Shown here in pieces: positions 22,731 through 34,785 of a DNA stretch of 64,000 nt (position 1 is the first letter of the stretch; every line of letters starts with the position of its first letter). The stretch is from Diospyros lotus (Eukaryota; Streptophyta; Magnoliopsida; Ericales; Ebenaceae): assembly GCF_014633365.1 (NCBI RefSeq), contig NC_068343.1, positions 31,279,307 through 31,343,306 of the forward strand, in the 5' to 3' direction. The translations under genes and the position numbers were made by a program. A model generated the notes under the pieces. The model saw only the letters and a list, made by a program, of their open reading frames with translations. It made no database searches and was not told the origin of the DNA.

Positions 22731-23840
22731 CTCTTTTGGGAATGATTTTTATACATATTTTATTGATAACGATCTTCTAACTTATTCCAAAGCTATAACT
22801 TCTTCTGAAAGTCATTTTTTGAAAAATGCTATTCAAAGTGAGATTGAGGCTTGTAACGACCCTAAAGTGAGCCTAAATATTTTAATACTTAACGTTAATT
22901 TAATGGCCTTTTAAATGTGAGTCTAAGTATTTTAATACTTGATGGTAAATCTCCTTGATGGTATAGCAATAATTTTAGATTGGTATAATTTTATTTTGTG
23001 GTTTATGTAATTGAGAAAATAAGTATATGGGTATAATTTTTAATAGAAATGGAAATAATGAAATGGGCTTCAGTTAATTAGTTAATGAATCCATGGGTTT
23101 ATCAGGTGGGCTATATAGTTGTTGGCTTGGGCTTGGGCCCAATGATAAAGAAATTTAAATTTTTATGCGAATAAGAAAAAAAAAATAAGAATATGTGTCA
23201 AATACCAAAAATGCCCTAAAAAGATGGTCTGTTATCAGAAAAAAGGTAGGGGCTATTAAGTAAGGCTGGCGTGCAGACCTGGTGCCGCAGCCACCTTTTT
23301 CTTACACGTACTGTGTATGTTTCCATTTCAGTGCAATTGCCTAATCCCTTTTTGCCTCCCCACTGTTCGATTGCTCCTTTTTCCTCACCCCCTATGTTCT
23401 TCTTATACTTCATCTTCTCCTCCTTGTGGTATCATCTCATCTGTATATCTTTCTCTGCCATTGAAGCTCAGCAAAGAGAAGGCTCAGTCAACCTCAGGCA
23501 AGTTCTTTCTGCCTTCTCATTCACATTCTGTAATCCCTGTATACTTTATCTTTTCTTGAGCGATTGTTCGTTGCCTGGACGACTATAAATGTACACACAC
23601 ACACACATATATATCCATTTTCGTGCCTCTATGAGTAAATTCTTCTTTTTCTTCCTCTTGTTATAGCATCATTGTTTTTCTTTTGAAATTTCTCTTAAGC
23701 TTCTTGTTGTCCCTTGATGTATCGAAATGGGGTTTGATTTATTCCTGAGTTTATTTAAATATATATATATATAGTAGATATGAGCATGGCCCAGCTCCAT
23801 CTTGTTTTGTTCCAAACAAAATCCACCTATATACATATAT

Positions 23841-24210
23841 ACAAACAACCATTATTGCCCAGTCGAGTGACCCATTTTTATATCTATATATATACATATA
23901 CAAACAGCCTCCATTGATGGCCCAGCCGAGTGACTCACTTTTATATCTATATATGTACATATACGAACAGCCTCTATTGATGGCCCAATTGAGTGACCAC
24001 TTGTATATCTATATATATACATATACAAACAGTCTCCATTGATGGCCCAACCGAGTGACCCACATATATATCTCTATACATATACATACCCGATCAGCTC
24101 CACTGTTATCCCAGTCGAGTGACCCACATATATATCTGTACACATATACATAACCGATTAGCTATCTTTGAATGCCCTGTTTTAGTTAACCACCCACTTA
24201 TACTTATATA
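23841..24210 (+). repeat. 59-64 bp tandem array, six units
   Basis: Units begin at about 23841, 23900, 23963, 24025, 24084 and 24148. Each has ACA(A/T)AC..CC, a GATGGCCCA-like core, GAGTGACCCAC and an ATATCTATATATATACATAT tail. Divergence increases to the right. Confidence 0.85.
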
Positions 24211-24747
24211 TATATATATCACCCTATTCTGAATGTCTTGTTTATGTCCCAACCAACCCATCATTTATATACTCATATATATGTTCATATATGCGCAACA
24301 GTGCAGCCTCTCTCTCTCTCCCTCACTGTTTCATTTAAGTCCATCTCTTGCCATATTTGGATCACCCATTTGCCTATATATATATGCGCACCAGTAGAGA
24401 GAGAGTGAGGGCATTAAAACCCAAGGAAAAATATGATATCAGCTTATATTATGTTTAAAAATAGAATAATTCTCTCTTATTGTAAAGGGAAATTTTTGTT
24501 ACAGAAGCCTTTTTCTTGTTTTTCTTTAATTAGATTTATTTATATATATTTACATATATATGCACACACCCAGTTCGCATGCCCAGCCCCTATTCACATT
24601 TGGAAGCCATATATATATATATATATATGCATACAATTAGTTGAAACACCCAAGTAAATAAAATATACATATATGTAAACACATTCACACACCCATTAGA
24701 TGCTCCAATCAAACCCATTTATAATTATATATACACACACACGTCCA

Positions 24748-26254
24748 TGAAGGATCATAACGAGGATACATAGCATGCAACGGAAGCGTTTTTAAATAAA
24801 AACTTTCCTCGTATTGATTAGAATCTAGGAAACTTACTTTTCTTACGGATTACCGGACGGAATGAAGCGACAAGCGGAGGATGGGCGGGAGCTTCTTCTC
24901 GTGGTGGAGACGACGGTTGTCCTGCAATCCTTCGGCTCCTTCGCATCAGAACTTGAAGACTCTCTTTCGATCTTCCAAGGTATGACTCAAAACTCGTGGA
25001 CTCTCTCTCGGTGAAGAAGAGTAAAAATCGACTTGGATGAAAAACAACTAAGGAGAGAATATATAGGGAGAACCCTAGGGGTTAAAACCCTAGTGGGCCA
25101 AACCCTAGTGGGCCAAGTCCATTTAATTAATTTTCTAATTGGGTTAGCCCAATTAATTAATTAAAAACTAATGAACTATTATTTTATTCTAACCCAATTA
25201 ATTATGGACCATTCCGAATAAAATAATTCTCTCTCAATGTAATTCATCCAACAAGCCAAATGTATTAAATAATACATGAGTTATATTGAGCTACCCCGGG
25301 GACCAAAAGACAAATTATTCACGGCTACTAAAATGACCAAAATATCCCTGCTACCTAGTAGCTTTATTTTGTCATTCTAAGTGTTCCAACTATCACCATA
25401 TGGTAACACTGACCCCACGAATAATTTTGCATATGCAATGTCTTTGACCTACTAGTGTAATGACGAAAATACCCCTCTGCGTAACACCCATCATTTAGAA
25501 AGGAATAATGTACCAACACCTCTCTAAATGATTTCTACCATCCTTAGATCACTAGTCCAATAATCCGTGACTACTTGAATGTACTTGCTTATCACTGTGA
25601 GCTACCCAGAAGCACACACTCTTAAGTCACATTCCCAAGGCCCTGGATTATTTGATTATTCTTGGACAATCACAAGGGGGTGAATCACAGAAACTATCCT
25701 GTATTAGTCTGTCTTAGCTAATTAGAAACCATACTCCCAACTCAAAAGGTTATTGATCTTTGATAGACCTCACCTACAGTGAATCTAAGAATATAGCTCT
25801 AGGTTCACTAGACCACCAACTAATACTCAAGTATTAGAGTACTCGTCCACGTAGTAGCAGTGATAGACTAGCTCCATGATAATTAGTACTTTGTCATTAG
25901 CTTCTATCACAGGTCCACTCTACGCATTCCAAATGCGCTTGTACAATTAGAGTAAACGGACTGTTTACTTGCTAAGGCAAGCCATCCTCCATTAAGATCT
26001 ATTGCACAATGATCTTATCATGATAGAATGCCCAGTTCTATCAAAAGATCAAGAGTAATATTTTCTTATTTATTAAGTACCCATGATTCATGTCTAACTG
26101 TGAAGAACGACCCATCACATGAATCACTTACTTAATAGCATGGACACTTTTCCAACAATTAAATGCAAATAATATATGTGCCATAAACTGACTAAAAGAA
26201 ACATCATTACTATAAATTAAACAAAACGTGTCTTTAGGGCATACATTTCCAACA
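24748..26254 (-). repeat. solo LTR, 1507 bp, reverse strand, nested
   Basis: On the minus strand it begins TGTTGGAAATGTATGCCCTA and ends CGTTATGATCCTTCA. The 5-bp sequence GTCCA flanks it exactly on both sides (24743-24747 and 26255-26259). It interrupts the LTR at 22852-27555: the AAACCCAT-type repeat sequence continues across it. A TATA-like TATATATTC occurs near 25057 on the minus strand. No internal sequence remains, so it is a solo LTR produced by LTR-LTR recombination. Confidence 0.9.
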
Positions 26255-26318
26255 GTCCAAGCCACTGGATGTTCCAAGCAAACCCATATAAACTATTACA
26301 GTGTATTTATATATACAT

Positions 26319-26412
26319 ATTCAAAGCCCATTTATATAAATATTCAAGCCCATTCATATAAATATTCAAGGCCCATTTATATATATATATATATATTCAA
26401 AGCCCATTTGAA
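26319..26412 (+). repeat. about 27-bp tandem repeats
   Basis: Four units of TATTCAA(A/G)GCCCATTTATATAAA. They follow the nested solo LTR and resemble the AAACCCATTTATAAT sequence just left of it. Confidence 0.75.
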
Positions 26413-27555
26413 CGCCTTTGCTTTGCACCTTATCTTTACCTACATATTCGTATATATATAATTATAATAGAAAATATCTTATATGGTTGGTGATGTCCTA
26501 AATTTTAATAACTCAAAGTATATGTATAAATATATATACACACATATATATATGAATACTTGTTACGCACCCAATAAATTGTAAATCTTAGTAATTGATT
26601 TAATGAATTCTTGAATAAATTATTGTAGCGTGTGCATACTTGATGTGAGTGAAAAGCTACCCAGTATTGTGGGATGGGCAGAAATTATTTGTATAAGCAT
26701 GGCAATAATTTATGAGATGAAATTTCGTGATATCTATATATATGTGGGAAGGAATGCATGATATGTTCTGTACACGATCAACATGTGCATGTTATGATAC
26801 TTCGTATTATTTATCTTTGTGAATCTATTATTTTGCATGGAGGGAAAATGGTACCCTAGAGCACCTGGTGCGGGATGAGGTGGCCATAGCCCAGCAGATT
26901 GGCTCCATATTATTTGTGAATTTTTATTTACATGAATGCACTTTGGCATATGTTGTTTAATGGCTTGCGAGCCTACGAGATTTGATTCTGAAACTTAATT
27001 TTATATGCACATTTGAATAGTAATATATGGTGACATGATGCATTTAAATTGAAATTGATAAAGTCATAAATTACGAATCTTGTATAAAACTGTCGAGTTT
27101 TTGATTACTCTTTATGGTGTCACCATATTCTTGATTCTTGTTCGCTATTCATTGCTTCTCGAACTTGCTAAGCCTTGTGGCTCGCTTGATCTTCCTTGCC
27201 ATTCCAGGTAAATGGAAGGCTATTTTCGGGGGCTAGTCTAGTGGGACTAAGGCCTAATGATAGTGGTGTACGGAGACGCGTCCTAACTTGAAGATCCTGT
27301 TTAACATTTTGGTGAGACTTGAGATGAAATGATTGTTATTTTGTTAGTTATCATTAGAGCCTTTTAATTATTATGTATGGCTTTCGAGCCCCAAACTCAT
27401 GAGATATTGGAAGTGTAACTGAACCTTAATTTAGTTCCACCGCTAGTAGTGAATTGAGTTGTTTGTTTTATTATAGTTTGTTCTATATCATCTCTGTGAT
27501 GACCTCCTTTCGAATATCCTATGCTAGCGGGAATATTCGAGAGTAGGTCCTTACA

Positions 27556-28534
27556 AGTCTATTTTACAAAATTAAACTTGGGTTTTGACTGATTTGCCTC
27601 CGGGAGCAAAGCTTATGGGGCGTAAGTGGATATTTAAAAGATAATTTAATTTCGATGGATCTATTGATAATTATAAGCGAGATTGGTTGTAAAGCTTATT
27701 GATTATTTTGATACTTTTGCACTAGTTACTACATCTATCCGTGTTTTAATTGCTTTAGCCTTTGTTTATAACCTTATTATTTACCATATGGATGTTAAAA
27801 CTATTTTTTTAAATGGTGATTTAGAATAGGAGATTTTCAAGGCTTAGCCTGAAGGCTATGTTGCTCCTGGTGAAGAGAATAAGATTTGTAAGATGCTTAA
27901 GTTTTTATATGACTTAAAGCAAACTCCTAAACAATGGAGTGGAAAATTTTGATTTTGTTCTAATTTCAAATGGTTTTTCTTTTGTTGAAGTAGATAAATG
28001 TGTATCTACAAAATGTGTTAATAACGATTATGTGATCATTAGTTTATATGTTGATGATATACTCATTTTTGGGACTTGCATTGAAATTATAAATGAAACC
28101 AAAAAAATTTTAGCTTCTAAATTTGATATGAAAGATATGGAAGAAACTAATGTAATTTTGGGTGTTAAAATCATGAGATGTAATAGTGGCTTAATGTTGA
28201 CTCAAGAGCATTATGTTTAGAGGCTACTAAAGAAATTTGAACATTTTGATGTCCAACCTGTGGGTACTCCTTATGATGTTAATACCTATTTAATTAAAAA
28301 TAAAGGTGCTAGTGTAGCTCAATTTAACTATGATTAGATTATTAGGAGTTTGATGCATTTGATGAACTTTACTAGACCTGATATTGTTTATGTTGTGTGT
28401 AGACTAAGTAGATATACACAAAGTCTCAATCGTGATCATTGGTCTACATTAGTTAAACTAATAAGATATCGGAGAGGTACCATGGATTATGATATTCTAT
28501 ATAGTGGATTTTTCACTGTATTAGAAGAATACAG
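27556..28534 (+). pseudogene. copia reverse transcriptase and RNase H start
   Basis: Coding resumes after the LTR. Visible blocks are DLPPG and GRKWIFKR (about 27590-27640), HMDVKT.FLNGDLE (about 27790), EGYVAPGEENKICK, then the active-site box SLYVDDILIFGT (about 28042-28077) with both aspartates intact. GVKIMRCNSGLMLTQEHYV and MHLMNFTRPDIVY follow. Stops at about 28218 and 28335 and frame changes break it. It ends at the RNase H motif YSD at about 28534, where unrelated sequence begins. Confidence 0.85.
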
Positions 28535-30970
28535 TGATGTGATCGCTTAACACTTAGCAAATATACCAGTTCTATCAAGTAATGTAACAGATATGAGTTC
28601 AAATATCGTTTTCTCAGGGACTAACCTAAAACTATTGAAATTGGAATTACATATTTAAATTAAACTTATCAAATATTGAGAATTAAATTAAACTAATTAA
28701 TTAAAATAATAAAATAAAATTTATTTAAACTGCAACTTAAACAAAATAAATCAATGAATTTTAATAACTAAAACACATGTATAAACCTAGTTATATAGTG
28801 CAAATTATGGATTTTATGTAAAAAAAATTGATAAATTGAGTATGCCAAGGCAGAATTTTCTAATGCATTTGTTACCCTATTTTTAGATCATAATGAGTCT
28901 ATTCTCATTTAATAATTTCTTATATCTCTATGAAAGTTTAATTAAATAAAAACGCATTACAATTTGTGAAATTTCTAGCTTACAATAAGACTTGTGGATC
29001 ATCTTATCGCTAAAAGCCACATAAATAAATTGAATTCTATCTCTAGTCAGTTTTACTTTATGTTGTATGGTACTTATGATGCAATTCTTAACTTATCTCC
29101 TATCGGTCTCAAGATTAGGCATTAAATCATCTAAATAATGGTCAATCATTCACAAGTATTAAACCCAATACCACACAACTCAACATAACCCAAACTATTC
29201 AATCACATAAAATCATAAAAAGTACACCATCATAGTTTTGGCCAATACATGGCTTTAGTTTAATATACTAGTTTATGACAGAATTAATTAAAATCCAAAG
29301 TAACAGTGTGAGCATAAGAAAATTGTTATTGTCAAGATACAATAATGAATTTAATTGTCGAAAAATGTCATTGTAGAGTCACCTGAGTTTTCAAGGAAGA
29401 AAACAGTCAGAAGGCTTCGGAAGGTCCCCACGCAAACACTCTGATACTTAATTCAGACACTGAAAGTAACAAAAACTTGAGGATACTAGTATTAGAGATG
29501 TACATTTTCTGAAATAAGTACCTACCTATTTATAGAGAAATATGGAATAATATAAAATGTCCCATAATTATAATTCTTGAAGATAATGCTTATCTTGATT
29601 ATTCCTAATCTAATTGGAACTAGAATTGTTGTGCATAATATCTATCTTTTATAAATGATGTTTATCTTGCCTTTTTTGGGGATGAAATCCCTTGAGGATA
29701 ATTCTCTATCATTTCTTGAAAGGATTTTCATCTGTCGGAGTTATCAAGTTTGCACATTGTGTAGGAACCCCCCCCCCCCCCCGACGATATTTAGGGAAAT
29801 ACTTTGGTTGTGCACCAAATTTCTCGTGCACCTCATGAGATGATGGAACTGCAAGTTAAGGCCATGGCTAAGGCCCGGCCTTGATATGGCCACAAGCCTA
29901 GACACGACCATGGGTCGTGGCTTCTTTAGCCATGAGTTGTGGCGCGACCACAACGAGCGACTTCTACAACTGTGGCCCCTTGCTTTTGGCTTCGATTTTT
30001 GGACTTGGTTCAGTTGTGAGGATTTCGTTTGTCTTCTTCTTGTTTTGCTCGTTTGATTAATTGATTTAATTAATTTTTTCCTTGTATTTTTTTCTTCTTG
30101 AGCTATGGTGTACCAAAAATTAATTAAATAAGAAAGAAGAATAAGAAGAAGTAGAAGAAGAAGAAAAGAAAAGAACAGGCTCCCTACTTTAGATCTGAAC
30201 CCAGATCTGCTCCAGCCTTCGCCCGCTTTCCCGTTTCTTCTGTCTTGCGCGCACCTTGGATGCATGCAGCTGCGTGGACCAGGCTTGTGTTAGCCCGCAG
30301 CTGCTTCCAATTCCTCTTCCCTTTAATCTTTAATTCTTCAATTGCTCATATCTGTGCGCCGCTTCCAATCTCTCCTTGATTCCGCCGCTCAAGTCTTCTC
30401 CAAATCAATCCCCTCTCACAATTGCTTTATAATATATTATATATATATATATATATGCCTCTGTCGTTGTCCTTCTCCAATTCCAACTTGAAGTCTTTGA
30501 ATCTCCTCATTTGATTTGATGTCTTGCTGCTTATCTTCCAACCTTCTCTATAATTATTTATTAATTCTTTAATTGAATTGTAATATTAATTTTAAAATTA
30601 ACAATATAAATTAAATTATAATATTTTCTTTTAAATCCAATTCTTAGACTTTAATTCCTTTACTTTGCTTCTTACAAAAGTTTCAAATTATATAAAATTC
30701 ATATAAACTCACAATTTAAAATTGGACCATCGCTGCATCTTGGCGACAAAGATAAGGCGAGGGCAACAACGAGGCGACGACCATAGAAGAGAGACAAGCG
30801 AGCAGGAAAAGAGCAACAGTGATTGACTTTGTAAATTTATAAAGTAGACGGGGCAATTTTATCTTTTTACCTTTCTTCTGTAAGGCGTTCAGTAATCCCG
30901 TTGGACCCCGTAGAACGATTCCTCAAATAATTGGGGTTGGATTAAAAACACAAAGCTTAGAGCAAAATTA
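28535..30970. other. unassigned repeat-like region, possible antisense LTR start
   Basis: At 28535 the copia sequence stops and TGATGTGATCGC begins, which could be the end of a minus-strand LTR. Reversed, 28550-28625 reads ATTACTTGATAGAACTGGTATATTTGC, a sequence style I associate with the LTR and leader of Athila-like gypsy elements. No coding body, primer site or second end was identified. There is a C15 run at 29768-29782 and an AT microsatellite at about 30435-30455. I see no gene here. Confidence 0.35.
29768..29782 (+). repeat. C15 homopolymer
   Basis: An uninterrupted run of 15 cytosines. The length may be unreliable. Confidence 0.8.
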
Positions 30971-31493
30971 AGGTTGCGTTCTCTTTACTGTTTTCAGATA
31001 ATTTTTAGTTTTTAATTTTTTAAAATAATGAAAACGCGTTCTCTTTACAATTTTTAAAAATATATTTTTGAAAAAAAAAAATTATAAAGAAAACTCAAAA
31101 CAACAAAAAATTGTTTTGAGTGTTTTCATCTAAAACAAACTTAAAATTCAAAACATATTTATTTATTTATTTATTCATATTTTATTATTGTAATGAAAAA
31201 AAATATTATAAAATTTTATTAATTTTAAAATGTATATATTTTTTAATAATATATTAACATTAAATATTTTTAATTTACTTAATAATCAAATTTATTGAAT
31301 AAAATATTATTAAAAAAATATTTTTAAAATTTCAAAAAGAATGTATTTTTTAATTTTTTATTTTAAAAAATAATTTTTCAAAATAACAAAAAGAATACGT
31401 TTTCAATTCTCTAAAAAGAGAGTAATAAAATAGAAAACTAAAAATAATTTAAAATTCAAAAATAAAAATTAAAAATAAAAGAGAACGTAACTT
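30971..31493. mobile_element. MITE-like inverted-repeat element
   Basis: The left end AAGGTTGCGTTCTCTTTAC and the complement of the right end, AAGTTACGTTCTCTTTTAT, form terminal inverted repeats. The interior is A/T-rich and partly self-complementary (TTTTTAGTTTT and AAAACTAAAAA). No clear target duplication was found. Confidence 0.65.
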
Positions 31494-32548
31494 TTTATTT
31501 TTCACATTGAACACCCAAATCAGAAACGCTCTCTCTCTCTCTCTCGCTCGCTCTCTTCTGTCCACCGTCGTTCTCCCTCGCCGAGCGGTGGTGCTCGCTC
31601 GGTGTTGGTGCGGTGGTGCTCGATTCTCGGTTAGCTTCTTTTTGCTGTAAATATGCTCAGTTAGCTTATTTCTTCTATAAATATGCTCTGAATGTATGAT
31701 CTATTTTGGATTGGGAGGAAGGGACTCCCCTGGTGCGGTGTGATCTAGTTTGATAAATGGCTTAATTCCTCTGTTCAGTTGTGATAAATGACTTAATTCC
31801 TTTGTTCAAATGTATAGCAGAGAGATTAACTAATTTGTCTGCAAATGATTCTACCAAATAAAAGGGGAAAACATTGAAAAGTAGAATGGCTAAATCCTAT
31901 GCTTAATTTGTTTGGTGTCTATGCTGGGTATATTTGGTGTATATAATTACAGATTTTGAACCAAAAGGATATATTTTTATAAGTTGAAAATATGTAAACT
32001 ATAACAGTAGTTGTTCATAATTAAATTTAGGGAAGAATGCCATCACTAAGAGACTCCTTTTCGAATCCTTGAACTACAATGACTTGAATCTGTTTCAACA
32101 GTTTCCATTATAGGTATCCATGCTCAACTTGTAGAAGAATTCAATGTAAATCTAGTTAGCTGTTAAATTTAGTGTATTCCCGACTATATGGTGATTTCTT
32201 CATCAACTTCCCTGTCTGTGATTCCACATACTTCAGTGATTACATGAGTTTTGCAATTATTTTGCAAGTCCTAATTGTTCTCTCATTCCTCATACTCTAC
32301 AGGAAAATCACACTGTACTAGTTGTGTACTTGATAATTTATTGACTTGCCCACTTTCAGTTTTTGGTTATTGGTCTGATTATTTTGACCCCAGTTGCTAC
32401 CCCTTTGAAAATTAGAGTGAGTATGGGGGCTGAACAGTTTAAAAATAATGCAGTCTAGGCAATTATATGGCCTGATTAGAATTAATCCTCATACGATGGT
32501 AGATTTTCAAAGAGTTCTCATGTGGTTTCTCCCAGTTATTAGTATGAT
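31494..32548. other. gene-upstream region with CT microsatellite
   Basis: No protein-coding region is recognised. A CTCTCTCTCTCTCGCTCGCTC tract at about 31529-31555 followed by GC-rich sequence to about 31640 looks like a plant 5' leader or promoter-proximal region. It could be a distant non-coding first exon of the MAM33-like gene, but nothing proves this. Confidence 0.35.
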
Positions 32549-33728
32549 CAGGGGCGGATTTATGTGTGAGCTGCTTGTCCAGGGCAGCCCACAATAAAAA
32601 TTAAATTTATAAAATAATTTTTTGAATTATTTAGTATTAGCCCAGCCCAAAATCACTCCAGCCCACCCTTCTCTTCTCCTTCCTCTCCCTCACGGCTCAC
32701 CCTTGCTGCCTCTCGCTCTTTGCCTCCTCTTCTCTTGCTCGTCCCCTCGTGCTTGCCCTCGCTCTTTGCCTCTCTCTTGCTCTCGCTCGCCCTCGCTGGC
32801 TCTCTCTCGCTCTCGCTCGAGCTCGACCCCTCTTGCTCTCGCTCGCCCTCGCTCTCTGCCTATCTTGCTCTCGCTCGCCCTCGGGCTCTCGCTCCCTTTC
32901 TCTCGCTCTTGCTCTCGCTGCCTCTCGCCCTTGCTCTCTGCCTCTCTTGCTCTCGCTCGCCCTCCGGCTCTCGCTGCCTTTCTCTTGCTCTCGCTCGCCC
33001 TCCGGCTCTCGCTGCCTTTCTCTTGCTCTCGCTCGCCCTCGCTGCCTCTCGCGGCCTCGCCCTTGCTCTCTGCCTGACTGCCTCTCTCAGTGACTCAGTC
33101 TCTCTTGGTCTCGCTCGCCCTCGCCCCCACGCTCGCTCGGCCAGTTGGCCTCGCCCTCTTGCTCGCTACCTTGGCCCCTGCCTCTGATTCAGCCATTTAG
33201 GTCTTCATTTTAATCCCCCCCCAAAAAAAAAAAAAAAAAAAATCCAGATTTGCTTCATTCGAGCCCAGGTATGTTTTCTCTTCTTTCAGTTCTTTGATTC
33301 TTTCGATTGGCAGCTAAATCTCAAAAGTTTTTCTATTTTTCGTCCATATTTTTTTTTACTTGTTTATGCTTGATTTGTTGTTGAAATTGCTGCATTTTTT
33401 CAGCAAGTTTTAAGTAAGTGATTTTGTTGTTTATGCTTGATTTGTTGTGTCTGCTTGCCTATTTGACTACTGCATTTAGCTAGGAACTTAGGAATTGGTG
33501 TGGCTGGAAGCTTGGAATTTGTTATTGCGAATCTGTTGTTGAATATTTGAATCGACAATAATAGATGTAGACTCTGTTGTAGGTGAATTTTTTTGTTTCA
33601 AAATCTCGTTAAGCACAAGTTTAATGAAAATTTATTGTACTGACTTTTTGGTTACATAAAATTTTTATTATATTAACTTTTTAAATTTCAGCCCCCCCAA
33701 CCTAAATTCCTAGATCCGCCCCTGATAC
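32549..33728. mobile_element. hAT-like non-autonomous element, 1.18 kb
   Basis: Termini CAGGGGCGGATTTA and TAGATCCGCCCCTG are inverted repeats. The 8-bp sequence AGTATGAT occurs exactly on both sides (32541-32548 and 33729-33736), the duplication size of hAT transposons. On the right, four bases (ATAC) lie between the inverted repeat and the duplication. No transposase is encoded. The interior carries a long CTCTCGCTCGCCCTCG block. Confidence 0.75.
32690..33185. repeat. CT/CG-rich low-complexity array inside the hAT-like element
   Basis: About 500 bp built from CTCTCGCTCGCCCTCG variants, including an exact 40-bp-period duplication near 32943 and 32983 (TTGCTCTCGCTCGCCCTCCG). The composition leaves open frames in several frames, rich in Ser, Leu, Ala and Arg, which are not genes. 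Confidence 0.85.
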
Positions 33729-33736
33729 AGTATGAT

Positions 33737-34785
33737 ATGTTGTGTTACTGTGTGGTTGGACACTTTATTTGTTTGTTTCGGCTCAAGTTTTCTTAGCTAA
33801 ATCACCATTATTAAAAGTGGTAAATTTTGCAACTCTCTGTTAAAGCTTCTAGGTTGTAAAGCAGTAGACTTAGCTCATTATACACTGAGCAAACTTATTA
33901 ACTGAAATGCCCGCAAGCTTTGGATAAGAAAATCACAAAAGCTATGACTTTCGACATAACATCTTGAGGGTTTTATAGACATGCTCCTAGATGCAGAACA
34001 TAGATTGCACTAATTATAGGATAGATCACCAATTTAAGAGTCATTGACTATTCGATGTTCATTGATTTATTATTTTGTAGAGATATTGACATTCATATTT
34101 GGCACTGTATTGTATCACATTGGTATTTAGATGAGATGAGACTTATTCATGGTCATATTATGGCATTCAACTATTTGTTATTCATATTCCATGGTGAGGA
34201 CCATTTATTAGACTGTTTATGCATTGACATTAACCTTAAACTGTATGGTTGAAGCTTATTGTTTCTTAGTATGCTTTGCAACTCCTAAATTGGTTTGTGA
34301 CAGGTTTCATGCTGGGCCTACCAAAATAGGAGCATAAAAGTAGTTATGGGTCTACCTGGCTGACTTAAGGTCTGTTTGGTTGTGTTTTTTCTTTCTTTTT
34401 ATTTTTAGCACGTTTAGTTGTTTTTTAGTTTTTATTATTTTTGAAATTAAAATTTCTTCAAAATTGGAATGTATTTTTGCCGTTTGATGTAATGTTTTAC
34501 AAACTTCTTTAAACTATTTTAATACTAATTATCTAAAAATAATTTATATAACTTTTTGCCCTATTCACATTGTTATAGATATTTTATTTTGTGATAATAA
34601 TTTTGTTAGAATTAGTGAATAATGGTGATGAATAATTTTTTTTTCCCAGGATTGATGATTACTTAAATAGAATCAAATAAAATAAATCACCACCATGACC
34701 ACAACAATGAGAGTTTGGTGATGGTACAAGGAAAACTTCTAAAATTGCAACAAAAGCAAGTGTAAACGCTCAAAAACAAATAGAA
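33737..34785. other. upstream region of the MAM33-like gene
   Basis: No gene or clear element is recognised. A GGTCTGTTTGGTTGTG motif at about 34371 is a common MITE-end style, but a partner end was not found. The promoter of the downstream gene is presumably here. Confidence 0.4.

Larger units (their letters stand above)
22852..27555 (+). repeat. LTR of the TGTAA family inside the copia element, 4.7 kb with nested LTR
   Basis: It starts TGTAACGACCCTAAAGTGAG and ends GAGTAGGTCCTTACA. The flanks AGGCT and AGTCT match at four of five bases, and copia coding resumes directly after it. Minus the nested LTR and its duplicated GTCCA, it is about 3.2 kb. No polypurine tract, primer site or protein-coding body is seen, so it reads as a solo LTR with internal tandem repeats. 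Confidence 0.7.
20395..28534 (+). mobile_element. Ty1/copia element, decayed and split by an LTR insertion
   Basis: A copia-type order gag, zinc knuckle, protease, integrase, RT runs on the plus strand. Coding sequence covers 20395-22851 and resumes at 27556 after a 4.7-kb LTR inserted at a point flanked by AGGCT and AGTCT. It ends abruptly within RNase H at about 28534. I could not identify its LTRs. It has many stops and is inactive. Confidence 0.85.

Noticed and set aside
29744..30265. 173-codon minus-strand open frame
   Set aside because: Contains low-complexity Leu/Ser and Lys/Arg stretches, spans the C15 run and has no recognisable domain.
32622..33187. Three overlapping Ser/Leu/Ala-rich open frames
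   Set aside because: They are by-products of the CTCTCGCTCGCCCTCG low-complexity array in the hAT-like element.
34371..34640. Possible MITE starting GGTCTGTTTGGTTGTG
   Set aside because: No matching inverted end or target duplication was found downstream.
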